A stretch of 31,820 bases of DNA from NCBI GenBank assembly GCA_964601865.1, contig CAZRPI010000028.1, forward strand, positions 1 through 31,820. Reading direction: 5' to 3'. The translations under genes and the position numbers were made by a program. This document shows, one piece after another, positions 1 to 7,846 of the stretch (position 1 is its first letter; every line of letters starts with the position of its first letter). The stretch is from Pseudopelobacter sp964601865. Its GTDB lineage: Bacteria; Desulfobacterota; Desulfuromonadia; Geobacterales; Pseudopelobacteraceae. The notes below the pieces were generated by a model. That model made no database searches. It was not told the DNA's origin and saw only the letters and a program-made list of their open reading frames with translations.

Positions 1-221
1 GCCAGAACATTTCCATGGAAATGTTTGATGTTTCCACGGGAAGCAATGGCAATGGATCAACCTCATACGGAAAGGGGGACTGGCGGGAACTGGCGCAACG
101 GCAACAGCAGGTGGCGGGGAACTTTTCCGGAAGCTACCGCGCCGGTGATTCGGCTGAAAATGCGCACACCCCGATTTACCGGAATCCAGTCGAGTATTCC
201 ATGGTTGATGTCCATTTCTAG
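1..221 (+). CDS. fliK: Flagellar hook-length control protein FliK, C-terminal end (partial)
   Basis: This is an open frame that enters from the left edge and stops at 219-221. About 72 residues are visible, beginning QNISMEMFDV and ending VEYSMVDVHF. The stretch is polar and rich in Gly, Ser and Asn, as expected for the tail behind the conserved C-terminal domain of FliK, which measures hook length and switches export specificity through FlhB. The assignment rests mainly on position: fliK usually lies directly upstream of flgD, and the next gene starts 18 bases later. The conserved core of the family lies outside the window, so the identity is inferred. Confidence 0.6.
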   Translation, partial: QNISMEMFDVSTGSNGNGSTSYGKGDWRELAQRQQQVAGNFSGSYRAGDSAENAHTPIYRNPVEYSMVDVHF

Positions 222-239
222 AAAGGAAGGTGATTGCAG

Positions 240-902
240 ATGATATCCAGCGTAACCTCGACAACCGACTCGACCTCCTCGTCCAGCACGATGAAGTCGA
301 CCTTCGGCCTGGATTCGAACGATTTTCTGAAGCTGTTTGTTACCCAGCTGCAGTACCAGGATCCATTGAGTCCGCAGGACGCAAGTGCGATGCTGGACCA
401 GCTTGCCCAGATAACCCTGGTGGAGCAGTCGTATAATACCAACACGGCGCTGAATAATCTGCTGACGGCACAGAGCAATTCACTGGCCATGTCGTCGGTG
501 TCTTTCATCGGCAAAACGGTCAAGGCAAACGGTGATGATCTGTCCTATGATGGCAGCACACCGGCCAAACTGCAGTACAACTTTTCCGCTGCAACTTCGG
601 GAGCGACTCTTACCATCAAAAACTCTTCCGGAGAGACCGTCAGAACCGTTACCCTCGGGGCGCAGTCGGCCGGGGATCTCAGCTACACCTGGGATGGCCG
701 TGACGCCAGCGGCTCAGCCGTACCCGCAGGAGCCTATACCTTTTCCGTATCGGGAACGTCCGCCAGCGGCTCCAGCTTAACGGCAACAACCTATACGACG
801 GGTGTCGTTGACGGCGTCAATTATTCGGGCAGCACCCTGTATCTTACCATCGGCTCGATTCAGGTGCCTTTAACGGATGTCATAAACGTGGCAGGCGCGT
901 AG
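240..902 (+). CDS. flgD: Flagellar hook assembly scaffold (hook cap) FlgD
   Basis: FlgD caps the growing hook and helps hook subunits polymerise; it is exported and later replaced. The 220-residue product has the Ser/Thr-rich start typical of exported hook proteins, then the family core around residues 25-60 (NDFLKLFVTQLQYQDP, followed by a DQLAQ helix). A FlgD Ig-like part follows, with a WDGRDASG turn near two thirds of the length. I chose the ATG at 240 over a TTG at 234 because GGAAGG at 225-230 is nine bases from the ATG but only three from the TTG. It lies between fliK and the TIGR02530-type gene, as in many flagellar clusters. Confidence 0.95.
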   Translation: MISSVTSTTDSTSSSSTMKSTFGLDSNDFLKLFVTQLQYQDPLSPQDASAMLDQLAQITLVEQSYNTNTALNNLLTAQSNSLAMSSVSFIGKTVKANGDDLSYDGSTPAKLQYNFSAATSGATLTIKNSSGETVRTVTLGAQSAGDLSYTWDGRDASGSAVPAGAYTFSVSGTSASGSSLTATTYTTGVVDGVNYSGSTLYLTIGSIQVPLTDVINVAGA

Positions 903-906
903 GCTT

Positions 907-1296
907 ATGGTCGATCAGATTTTTTTCCCAAATCCGGTCAAACCGGTCAAGGTCGACCAGGCTCGGGCGACCGGGAAGAGTGGCGCGGACCAGGTTTCCG
1001 GACCGTCTTTTGCCACGGTTCTTGATTCCAAGCTTCCGGCCCAGGGGGTCAAGTTTTCACAACACGCCCTGGATCGCCTCAAGGCCCGCAACATCACTTT
1101 TTCAGACAGTGACCTGGCCAATCTGGAGGGCGCCGTAAACAGCGTGGCCAACAAGGGCGGCAAGGAATCGCTGGTCATGATGGGAGACGCGGCGCTGGTG
1201 GTAAGCGTCAAGAACCGCACCGTGGTGACCGCCATGGACAGGTCGCAGATGAAGGGTAACGTTTTTACCAACATTGATTCGGCAATAATTATCTGA
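907..1296 (+). CDS. Flagellar operon protein, TIGR02530 type
   Basis: A 129-residue soluble protein starts four bases after flgD. The N-terminal 35 residues are polar and Pro/Lys-rich. The conserved part runs from about residue 45 (FSQHALDRLKARNI) to the C-terminus, with a KGGKESLVMMGDAALVVSV stretch and a TVVTAMDR segment. Small proteins of this type sit between flgD and flgE in Firmicutes and many deltaproteobacteria and are annotated only as flagellar operon protein. There is no signal peptide or membrane segment. Its place next to the hook-cap and hook genes suggests a role in hook assembly or its control, but the function is not established. The ribosome site is weak, consistent with coupling to flgD. 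Confidence 0.8.
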   Translation: MVDQIFFPNPVKPVKVDQARATGKSGADQVSGPSFATVLDSKLPAQGVKFSQHALDRLKARNITFSDSDLANLEGAVNSVANKGGKESLVMMGDAALVVSVKNRTVVTAMDRSQMKGNVFTNIDSAIII

Positions 1297-1395
1297 AACC
1301 CAGGCAGGGCCGGCCCTCCGTGAGGAAGCCCTCGGAAACGCCGATCGATTGACGCGTTTCGCAACAGTTCGCTCATACGAGCAAGGAGGCAACAA

Positions 1396-2166
1396 ATGAG
1401 TATTACATCAGCGATGTTCACCAGTGTCAGCGGTCTCTTGGCAAACGCGGAGGCCATCAACGTCATAGGCAACAATCTGGCAAATGCCAATACCACGGGG
1501 TTTAAAAGCAGCCGCACGCTGTTCGCCGACATGCTCTACACGAACATCGGCAACAACTCCCAGGTTGGCCGTGGTACCAAAATTGAGAAAATCGGCATGC
1601 TTTACGGTCAGGGCTCTTTTGAAAACACCTCAAGCGTTTCCGATCTCGCCATCCAGGGTGACGGACTCTTCGCGGTAACCGACGGTACTACGACGTACTA
1701 TACCCGCGCCGGCGCCTTTCATATGGATTCGTCCGGACAGTATCTCGTCAACTCCGACGGTTTGCGGCTGGTGGGCGCAAATGGAGCTGCCCTGGATTTC
1801 AGCGGTAGTACGAATTTTTCGAAAATTTCCCAGATCGACAAGGATGGCACCATAACCTGGGCCGATACTGGGGGGGCCACGCATACATTCGCGACCACGG
1901 TAGGCATGGCCACCTGCGCGAACCCGTCCGGGCTGGAGCAGCTCGGCAGCACCCTTTACAGGGCGACAACCGAGTCGGGAACCGTAACCGTTGCCGCCGC
2001 AACCGCGAGCAACGAGATCAATTCAAACTCCCTCGAGCAGAGCAACGTGGACATGGCCAGTGAGTTCGTCAAAATGATCATCACCCAGCGGGCCTATTCC
2101 GCCAACTCCAAAACCATTACCACGGCGGATGAGATGACCCAGGAGGTGCTGAATCTCAAGCGGTAG
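1396..2166 (+). CDS. flgE: Flagellar hook protein FlgE, unusually short
   Basis: FlgE polymerises into the hook, the flexible joint between rod and filament. The 256-residue product has the rod/hook N-terminal motif (INVIGNNLANANTTGFK, residues 21-37). Its C-terminus (NSLEQSNVDMASEFVKMI, then TQRAYSANSKTITTADEM) is typical of axial proteins. Hook proteins are usually around 400 residues or more; this one is the size of a rod protein such as FlgG and seems to lack most of the outer D2-type insertion. Position after flgD and the operon protein favours FlgE. The alternative is a second FlgF/FlgG-like protein with the real hook gene elsewhere. AAGGAGG at 1382-1388 sets the start. Confidence 0.8.
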   Translation: MSITSAMFTSVSGLLANAEAINVIGNNLANANTTGFKSSRTLFADMLYTNIGNNSQVGRGTKIEKIGMLYGQGSFENTSSVSDLAIQGDGLFAVTDGTTTYYTRAGAFHMDSSGQYLVNSDGLRLVGANGAALDFSGSTNFSKISQIDKDGTITWADTGGATHTFATTVGMATCANPSGLEQLGSTLYRATTESGTVTVAAATASNEINSNSLEQSNVDMASEFVKMIITQRAYSANSKTITTADEMTQEVLNLKR

Positions 2167-2189
2167 TCCGGCCTGACGGCGGAGAGAGG

Positions 2190-2226
2190 AAACCTCCGGG
2201 ATGATTGATATGTTCCGGAGGTTTTC
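2190..2226 (+). terminator. Rho-independent terminator after flgE
   Basis: A perfect 10-bp inverted repeat (AAACCTCCGG at 2190-2199, CCGGAGGTTT at 2215-2224) with a 15-base loop lies 24 bases after the flgE stop and is followed by a T-rich run. It probably ends the fliK-flgD-flgE transcript, at least partly. Confidence 0.7.
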
Positions 2227-2246
2227 GTTCTGAAAAGTTTAATTGG

Positions 2247-2274
2247 TTGCAAAAACGGCAAAATCGTTTTAAAT
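2247..2274 (+). promoter_or_regulatory. Possible sigma-70 type promoter before fliL
   Basis: TTGCAA (2247-2252) and TTAAAT (2269-2274) are separated by 16 bases in an AT-rich patch between the flgE terminator and fliL. Each box matches four of six consensus positions, so the call is weak. A promoter is expected here because the preceding transcript appears to be terminated. Confidence 0.35.
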
Positions 2275-2326
2275 AGTAACCTAGGCACAATCCATTGATT
2301 TTATTACCCAACCATGGAGGAACGGC

Positions 2327-2872
2327 ATGGCCAAGGACGAGCAGGCCTCTGCGGAAGTTGAAGAGGGCGGTAGCAAAAAGAAGATGTATATTATTATCGG
2401 AGCCGCGGTTGCCGTTGCTCTGGTTCTGGGCGTCGTAGCGTTCATGCTCATGGGCAAGGGGGATAAAAAAGAAAAGGGCAAGGAAGAAGCCGCCAAGACC
2501 GAAGCCCAGTCGGAAACCAAGGGCGAGGGGGGACATGGCGGTTCCGCGGCCGGCGGCAAGGAAGGCGCCGCCGCCTCCACTACCTATCCGCTGGAGCCGT
2601 TTATCGTCAACATCTACGACGGGCAGGAGCTGCGATACCTGAAGGTCAAGGTTGAGATGGAGATGGCCGGCGCCGTCAAGGGGGATCTGGACGCCAGGCT
2701 CGCGCCGATCCGTGACGCCATACTGGTCCTGCTGAGTTCCAAGACCCTGCAGGATATCCAGGACCTTCAGGGAAAGAACCAGCTCAAGGATGAAATCCTG
2801 ATTTCGATCAACAAAATAATTTATCCCGCAAAAATCGCCAGAGTCTATTTCACCGATTTTGTCGTCCAATAG
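2327..2872 (+). CDS. fliL: Flagellar basal body-associated protein FliL
   Basis: FliL is an inner-membrane protein that surrounds the stator units and supports torque generation. The 181-residue product has a short charged cytoplasmic end, one transmembrane segment at about residues 20-42, a Lys/Glu/Gly-rich linker (about 43-82), and a periplasmic domain starting at YPLEPFIVNIYDGQELRYLK. The C-terminus (KIARVYFTDFVVQ) matches the usual FliL ending. GGAGG lies just before the ATG. It opens a run of genes for the switch and export gate, fliL-fliM-fliN-fliO-fliP. Confidence 0.93.
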   Translation: MAKDEQASAEVEEGGSKKKMYIIIGAAVAVALVLGVVAFMLMGKGDKKEKGKEEAAKTEAQSETKGEGGHGGSAAGGKEGAAASTTYPLEPFIVNIYDGQELRYLKVKVEMEMAGAVKGDLDARLAPIRDAILVLLSSKTLQDIQDLQGKNQLKDEILISINKIIYPAKIARVYFTDFVVQ

Positions 2873-2890
2873 GAATTCTTCCGGGGCAGT

Positions 2891-3886
2891 ATGGAAAAAA
2901 TCCTCACCAAAGCAGAGATCGAAGCTCTTCTGAACGCCGTATTCGACGGCCGGATCGAGCCTGAGAAAGAACTGGCAAGGGCGGAAGGGGTCATTACCAC
3001 CTATGACCTGTTCAATACCGAGGCTCACAAGGGCTTCGTTCCCAATCTGGATATCATTTATGACAGCTATATCCGCTATAACCGGGTCAATCTGTCCAAC
3101 CGCCTGCGCAAGGTAGTTGAAATCAAGAAGGTCGGCGCCCGATCCTACAAATTTGACGATTTTATCCAGACCCTTCCCTCCCCGGTCTGCATGGCCATTT
3201 TCAAGATTGATCCGCTCAAGGGAGCGGCGTTGATCTCTTTCGACAGTACGCTGGTGATGGCGTTGGTGGACAGCCTGCTCGGAGGAACCGGAACGAACAG
3301 AATTTCGATAACGAACCGGATCTTCACCTCCATCGAACTGCGCCTGATGGAAAAAATCGCCAAGGACATCCTGCAGGATCTGGAAAAGGCGTGGGCACCG
3401 CTCTACTCGACCCACATGAATCTGCTGCGTATGGAGATGAACCCCCGCCTGATCAATATCGTACCTCCGGAGTACCAGATTGTAACCATGTCCCTGAAAA
3501 TCCAGATTGAGGATATCTCGGGCAACATGGTTTTCGCTATTCCATACATGACAATCGATCCGATCAGGGACAAACTGAAGGCGGGGATGCAGTTCGATCT
3601 GATGGCAATCGACCCCCAGTGGTCCTCCCGGTTGTCATCAAGCATCATGGAGGCGCCCCTCGAAATTTCCGTCGAGATGGGAAACGCCGACATCACGTTG
3701 CGGGAGCTGCTTGAACTTGCGGTCGGAGATACGATCATGCTTGACAAACCATGCTCAAGTGAGCTGATGGTCAAGGTCGAGGGAGAAACAAAATACTGGG
3801 GTATTCCCGGAATCCGTCATGGAAACAGGGCGATCCAGATCAGTGCCATAAGCGGAAAAGGGGGCAGAGGTGAGCGACAAACCTGA
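2891..3886 (+). CDS. fliM: Flagellar motor switch protein FliM
   Basis: FliM forms the C-ring with FliG and FliN and binds phosphorylated CheY to reverse rotation. The 331-residue length is normal. The N-terminal CheY-binding peptide is present (LTKAEIEALL, residues 5-14). The middle CheC-like domain carries GGTG at 131-134, and the C-terminal SpoA-like domain begins around residue 255 (LEISVEMGNADITLRELLEL). It is 18 bases from fliL and overlaps fliN by 17 bases, which suggests translational coupling. Confidence 0.97.
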   Translation: MEKILTKAEIEALLNAVFDGRIEPEKELARAEGVITTYDLFNTEAHKGFVPNLDIIYDSYIRYNRVNLSNRLRKVVEIKKVGARSYKFDDFIQTLPSPVCMAIFKIDPLKGAALISFDSTLVMALVDSLLGGTGTNRISITNRIFTSIELRLMEKIAKDILQDLEKAWAPLYSTHMNLLRMEMNPRLINIVPPEYQIVTMSLKIQIEDISGNMVFAIPYMTIDPIRDKLKAGMQFDLMAIDPQWSSRLSSSIMEAPLEISVEMGNADITLRELLELAVGDTIMLDKPCSSELMVKVEGETKYWGIPGIRHGNRAIQISAISGKGGRGERQT

Positions 3887-4169
3887 GCAGAACGAGGCCG
3901 GCCTTGATACGAAAAACCTCGAATTCATTCTGGATATACCTCTCCAGGTGACGGTGGAACTGGGAAGGACCAAGCTGCTGGTCAAGGATGTGCTGCAACT
4001 CAATCAGGGGGCGGTTGTGGAACTCTCCAAACTGGCCGGTGAACCTCTGGATATTTTCGTCAATTCGAAGTTGGTGGCGCGGGGCGAGGCGGTGGTTGTG
4101 AACGAGAAGTTCGGGGTCCGCCTGGTGGATATCGTCAGTCCCAACGAGCGGGTGGAGAAGATTTTGTGA
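3870..4169 (+). CDS. fliN: Flagellar motor switch protein FliN
   Basis: FliN completes the base of the C-ring and docks the export ATPase complex. The product is 99 residues, starts at a GTG inside the end of fliM, and is almost entirely one SpoA (surface presentation of antigens) domain. The core reads LDIPLQVTVELGRTKLLVKD, then GAVVELSKLAGEPLDIFVN and a GVRLVDIVSP end. There is no long N-terminal extension. Its stop codon overlaps the GTG start of fliO. Confidence 0.95.
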   Translation: MSDKPEQNEAGLDTKNLEFILDIPLQVTVELGRTKLLVKDVLQLNQGAVVELSKLAGEPLDIFVNSKLVARGEAVVVNEKFGVRLVDIVSPNERVEKIL

Positions 4170-4591
4170 AAGGCGCGTTATTCGCGCTGCTGCTCATCCT
4201 GCCATCACCGGCTTGCGCCGAAAGGTTGCCCGGCCAGGAATACAACTTCCTTTCCAGTTTCGTTCAGATGATTGCGGCCCTCTCGATCGTAATCGGGCTG
4301 ATTCTCGTTGCCAGACATTTCTCCGAAAGAGTCCTGAAAAGCAGGCTTGCCGGCAGTTTTGGCACAAAACACATCCGTCTGGTCGAAACCCGTCCGATTG
4401 CCCCGAGAAAATCACTGATCCTGATTGAAGTTGGCGGCGAATACCTTCTGCTGTCCTGTACCGAAAACCAGCTCAGTCTGATTAAACAGGTTGAAATTTA
4501 TGAGGAAATTGAAGTCGTGGATGGGGATGCCGGTGACAGGTCGGGACTTCTGGGGTTCTGGGACAGGTACAAGGGAAGGCGGAGGGGCTGA
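4166..4591 (+). CDS. fliO: Flagellar export protein FliO
   Basis: FliO is a small membrane protein that helps the FliP ring of the export gate assemble. The 141-residue product has an N-terminal hydrophobic signal-like segment (residues 3-18, ending PACAE). A second membrane helix lies at about residues 32-52 (MIAALSIVIGLILVARHF), followed by a cytoplasmic FliO domain (HIRLVETRPIAPRKSLILIE). It starts with GTG overlapping the fliN stop and ends one base before fliP. FliO is poorly conserved, but order and topology make the call safe. Confidence 0.88.
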   Translation: MKGALFALLLILPSPACAERLPGQEYNFLSSFVQMIAALSIVIGLILVARHFSERVLKSRLAGSFGTKHIRLVETRPIAPRKSLILIEVGGEYLLLSCTENQLSLIKQVEIYEEIEVVDGDAGDRSGLLGFWDRYKGRRRG

Positions 4592-4592
4592 G

Positions 4593-5360
4593 ATGCGGGC
4601 TCTGTCCGGTTCCAGATGGCTGCTGTTCGGCGTTGTCGTCCTGCTGATCGTGCTGACGGCGGGGGTGTCCCATGCCGAGCCGCTGCCGCTCCCGTCGCTG
4701 AATATCGGAGTTGGTACGGCAACCAAGCCGGGGCAGATGGCTACCACGATTCAGATCTTCCTGCTGCTGACCGTCCTTTCCCTGGCCCCAGGCCTGTTGA
4801 TAATGACCACATCTTTTACCAGGATCGTGGTGGTACTCTCATTTCTCCGTACGGCCATGGGCACCCAGAACGCCCCTTCCAATCAGATCATACTGGCGCT
4901 CTCCATGTTCCTGACTTTATTCATTATGAATCCGGTCTGGCAGCAGATCGACCGGGATGCCTACCAGCCGTGGAAGGCTCAGCAGATTTCCCAGGAACTC
5001 GCCATCGACCGGACCGTCATGCCGGTGAGGAAGTTCATGCTTTCCCAGACCAGAGAGAAGGATCTGGCCCTGTTCGTCAGCCTGTCCAAACTGCCGCAGC
5101 CCAAAAATGCCCAGGATATTCCGACGCTCACCGTTATCCCGGCGTTCATGATCTCCGAACTGAGAACCGCCTTTCAGATAGGTTTTCTTATCTATATCCC
5201 TTTTATTGTGGTTGATATGGTTGTGGCGTCGGTGCTCATGTCCATGGGGATGATGATGCTGCCGCCGGTCATGATTTCCCTTCCGTTTAAGATCCTGCTT
5301 TTTGTTCTCGTGGATGGCTGGGGGCTGGTCATCGGTTCCCTGGTCAAGAGTTTCGGGTGA
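4593..5360 (+). CDS. fliP: Flagellar type III export gate protein FliP
   Basis: FliP forms the core pore of the flagellar export gate with FliQ and FliR. The frame is open from 4491, but the ATG at 4593 is chosen because it follows GGAGGGG (4581-4587) and yields a cleavable signal peptide (about residues 1-26, ending VSHAEP), as FliP normally has. That gives 255 residues. Family signatures are visible: SFTRIVVVLSFLRTAMGTQ, then PVWQQIDRDAYQPW, and a C-terminal LPPVMISLPFKILLFVLVDGW. Confidence 0.96.
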   Translation: MRALSGSRWLLFGVVVLLIVLTAGVSHAEPLPLPSLNIGVGTATKPGQMATTIQIFLLLTVLSLAPGLLIMTTSFTRIVVVLSFLRTAMGTQNAPSNQIILALSMFLTLFIMNPVWQQIDRDAYQPWKAQQISQELAIDRTVMPVRKFMLSQTREKDLALFVSLSKLPQPKNAQDIPTLTVIPAFMISELRTAFQIGFLIYIPFIVVDMVVASVLMSMGMMMLPPVMISLPFKILLFVLVDGWGLVIGSLVKSFG

Positions 5361-5446
5361 TGACAGCCTGAGATCAGAGGGGTTCCCGGAATCGATCCTT
5401 ACATGCGTCCTGTCTGTTTTCAACCCTGCTGCCGGAGGATTTCACA

Positions 5447-5716
5447 ATGACGCCAGAATTGGTAATACAGCTTGCCCGAAGAAGCTTTGAGGCTTCCCTG
5501 CTGCTCTCCGCGCCCCTGCTGCTCTTCAGTCTGGTGGTCGGCCTCGCGATCAGCATCTTTCAGGCCGTTACCTCCATCAACGAGGCCACCCTGGCCTTCG
5601 CCCCGAAAATAGTTGCCGTGATGATAGCCATGATCATCTTTTTCCCCTGGATGATGACCTACATGAGTGACTTCACCCGGGAGATATACTCCTTTATCGC
5701 CCTGATGAGGCGCTGA
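5447..5716 (+). CDS. fliQ: Flagellar export gate protein FliQ
   Basis: This 89-residue protein has two hydrophobic helices (about residues 16-37 and 50-75). The family core AISIFQAVTSINEATLAFAPK lies between and overlaps them. FliQ packs around the FliP-FliR core of the gate. GGAGG precedes the ATG. The 86-base gap after fliP holds no recognisable gene or promoter, and the next gene follows after four bases. Confidence 0.95.
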   Translation: MTPELVIQLARRSFEASLLLSAPLLLFSLVVGLAISIFQAVTSINEATLAFAPKIVAVMIAMIIFFPWMMTYMSDFTREIYSFIALMRR

Positions 5717-5720
5717 TCCC

Positions 5721-6515
5721 ATGTTTCCCCTGCTTCCCTTTCCCTCTGCCCGGGAGGTGATTCTTTTTGCCCTCGTCATCAGCCGGGTCGCGGGAATGTT
5801 CGCCGCATTGCCCGTTTTCGGGGGAAGGCGTCTCCCTCTCCGCATCAGGGTCTTCGCCGTGATGGCTGTCACCATGTCCTGCTACCCCATCCTGGTCCTC
5901 ACCCCTCCCGAAATGCCGGGCGACACCATCACCCTGGGTATGCTGGCGCTGCGTGAGGCCATGGTCGGCGTTGCCCTTTCCTTTGTCACCCAGATCCTCT
6001 TTTCCGCGGTTGAATACAGCGGCCAGATCATCGGAATGCAGATGGGCTTTACCATCTCATCGATCATCGATCCGGCCAACGGCAACCAGACCCAGGTCAT
6101 ATCGGTGATGCAGAGTCTGCTGGCCACGCTGATGTTCCTGAGCCTGAACATTCACCACCTGTTCATACGGACCATCATCGATAGCTTCAGGATCATTCCC
6201 ATGGGTGTCTGGCACCTTAACGGAGCGGTAATATCCTTTCTGACCAGGGCGACGACGGATGTTTTTATCATCGGTGTCCGGCTTGCGGCTCCGGTAATGG
6301 TGGCGTTGCTTCTGACCAGTGTGACCCTGGGTATCATGGCCCGCGCATTTCCCCAGATGAATGTTTTCATGATCAGTTTTCCCCTCAACATAGGCATAGG
6401 GTTTATTGTGCTGGGAATGACACTGTCGATTTTCTTTCACGTTCTGGAAGTGTCTTTCGGGTCCGTCAAGGGGCAGATTGAGACCCTTTTCAGTTTAACG
6501 GCAAGGGGGGGATGA
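5721..6515 (+). CDS. fliR: Flagellar export gate protein FliR
   Basis: FliR is the single-copy gate component that caps the FliP ring. The 264-residue product is strongly hydrophobic with about six membrane helices. It carries the family motif around residues 92-125 (YSGQIIGMQMGFTISSIIDP) and ends in an amphipathic helix. It lies four bases after fliQ and four bases before flhB. Confidence 0.95.
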   Translation: MFPLLPFPSAREVILFALVISRVAGMFAALPVFGGRRLPLRIRVFAVMAVTMSCYPILVLTPPEMPGDTITLGMLALREAMVGVALSFVTQILFSAVEYSGQIIGMQMGFTISSIIDPANGNQTQVISVMQSLLATLMFLSLNIHHLFIRTIIDSFRIIPMGVWHLNGAVISFLTRATTDVFIIGVRLAAPVMVALLLTSVTLGIMARAFPQMNVFMISFPLNIGIGFIVLGMTLSIFFHVLEVSFGSVKGQIETLFSLTARGG

Positions 6516-6519
6516 TCCA

Positions 6520-7590
6520 TTGGCCGGTGATGACGACAAGCATTCCAAGACCGAACAGCCGACTCCCAAGAAACTTGAAAAATCCCGGGAAAAAGGTCCT
6601 CCACCCACAAGCATCCTGATGACCTCCACGTTTACCCTGCTGACGGGGATGATCTGTCTGTACGTGTTCGGCAGTTTCATGGTGACCGCATTGTCGCTGC
6701 AGAGCCGGGAAATCCTGGCGGATGTCGGCAGCTTCGAGTTGACGGAAAAAAATGTCTACCAGCTCGTCCTGAGGCTGTTTCTGCTCCTGATCGTCGTGCT
6801 GGCGCCGTTGGTCGTAACGGTTATGGTCACGTCGATCACCTCCCATATGGTTCAGGACGGCGGCAGGTTCGAGTTCCGGTGGGAGCGCCTGACGCTGGAC
6901 ATCGAAAAGCTGAATCCTCTCAACGGCTTCAACCGACTGTTCAACAAGACCGCCCTTGTCGAGATCGTGAAATCATTTCTGAAGCTTCTGGTGATCGGCT
7001 GGGTTGCCTATCGGGTTCTCGCCGACGAAGTCCAGAACATCCCTCTGCTGGCCGAAGCCGACATCTCCACCATCTTCACCTACATGGGGCATGTGGCTTT
7101 CAAGATCGTGGTTCATACCTGCGGTATCATGCTGGTCCTGTCGGTCCTGGACCTGCTGTATGTCAAGTGGAGCTATATTGAAAAGCTCAAAATGACAAAA
7201 CAGGAGGTCAAGGACGAACAGAAGGAGCAGGAGAATCCCGAAATCAAGGGACAGATCAAAAAAATGCAGTTTCAGGCGGCACGCCGCCGCATGACGCGGA
7301 TCATACCCACCGCCGACGTGGTCATTACCAACCCGACCCACTATGCCGTGGCGCTCAAATATGACCGTCAGCGCATGATCGCACCGGTGGTCCTGGCCAA
7401 GGGGGTGGACATCATGGCTCAGGCCATCAAGAAGATTGCCCAGGAAAGCAAGGTCATTCTGGTGGAAAACCGTTTTCTGGCCCGGGAACTCTATGAGCAG
7501 GTGGATGAGAATGAGGCCATTCCCGAGTCCATGTACGCGGCCGTCGCGGAGGTACTGGCGTATGTTTACCGTCTGAAGGGCAACGTTTGA
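6520..7590 (+). CDS. flhB: Flagellar export switch protein FlhB
   Basis: FlhB sets export specificity and switches from rod/hook to filament substrates after autocleavage. The product is 356 residues. The N-terminus is charged (KTEQPTPKKLEKSREKG), four membrane segments lie between about residues 31 and 213, and the cytoplasmic domain carries the self-cleavage site NPTH at 271-274. The start is TTG at 6520, preceded by a G-run at 6505-6511; no in-frame ATG lies near enough to replace it. All expected catalytic residues are present, so FliK-dependent switching should be intact. Confidence 0.96.
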   Translation: MAGDDDKHSKTEQPTPKKLEKSREKGPPPTSILMTSTFTLLTGMICLYVFGSFMVTALSLQSREILADVGSFELTEKNVYQLVLRLFLLLIVVLAPLVVTVMVTSITSHMVQDGGRFEFRWERLTLDIEKLNPLNGFNRLFNKTALVEIVKSFLKLLVIGWVAYRVLADEVQNIPLLAEADISTIFTYMGHVAFKIVVHTCGIMLVLSVLDLLYVKWSYIEKLKMTKQEVKDEQKEQENPEIKGQIKKMQFQAARRRMTRIIPTADVVITNPTHYAVALKYDRQRMIAPVVLAKGVDIMAQAIKKIAQESKVILVENRFLARELYEQVDENEAIPESMYAAVAEVLAYVYRLKGNV

Positions 7591-7648
7591 TGGACCATCG
7601 CATCGAATCCCGCCGCCCTCCTTTTCCCCAGTTACTCCCAGAAAACAA

Positions 7649-7680
7649 GTCAAATCGTTGACAACATTCAATTCGTTGAC
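7649..7680 (+). promoter_or_regulatory. Two tandem FleQ-type dyads upstream of flhA
   Basis: Two near-identical 14-base dyads lie in tandem, centred 18 bp apart. The first (7649-7662) reads GTCAAATCGTTGAC, with perfect five-base arms around four bases. The second (7667-7680) reads TTCAATTCGTTGAC, with perfect TCAA/TTGA arms. They sit about 155 and 137 bp before the predicted flhA start of transcription, a usual distance for sigma-54 enhancer-binding proteins. The arms agree with the GTCAA-N4-TTGAC core known for Pseudomonas FleQ. The TTGACA hexamers are not followed by a -10 box, so a sigma-70 promoter is unlikely. Confidence 0.6.
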
Positions 7681-7783
7681 AGGCTCTGCCGACGTTGCAT
7701 GCGCGGATCGCCGGATGTGAGGCGGAAATCACCTTTTTGCGCGTTTTTCCCCTCTCCGGTGTGAACCGATGGCGTCGCCGGTT

Positions 7784-7800
7784 GAGGCATGATATTTGCA
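7784..7800 (+). promoter_or_regulatory. Sigma-54 promoter of flhA
   Basis: GG at 7786-7787 and GC at 7798-7799 are separated by exactly ten bases, within AGGCATG-N4-TTGCA. The -12 half is perfect (TTGCA) and the -24 half matches five of seven. Transcription would start near 7811, 36 bases before the flhA ATG. The 256-base flhB-flhA gap is the longest inside the flagellar block and holds no gene, which supports a promoter here. Confidence 0.75.
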
Positions 7801-7846
7801 GAAATAGGTTGTTTTGCGCGCAGGTAACGTGAGAAGTGGGGCAGAG

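Noticed and set aside
2280..2298. A sigma-54-like string before fliL (GGCAC followed by ATTGA).
   Set aside because: The spacing is eleven rather than ten and the -12 GC is GA, so it fails the two most conserved features.
2156..3415. A long minus-strand open frame opposite fliL and fliM.
   Set aside because: It is an antisense shadow of two clear flagellar genes, with a His/Gln/Asp-rich product typical of such shadows.
7588..7660. A short frame of 23 codons starting at the TGATG overlap after flhB.
   Set aside because: It is very short, Arg/Pro-rich, shows no ribosome site of its own and resembles no known flagellar peptide.
7676..7704. A sigma-70 promoter starting at the second TTGACA before flhA.
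   Set aside because: No -10-like hexamer occurs 16-18 bases downstream; the hexamer is better explained as a dyad arm.
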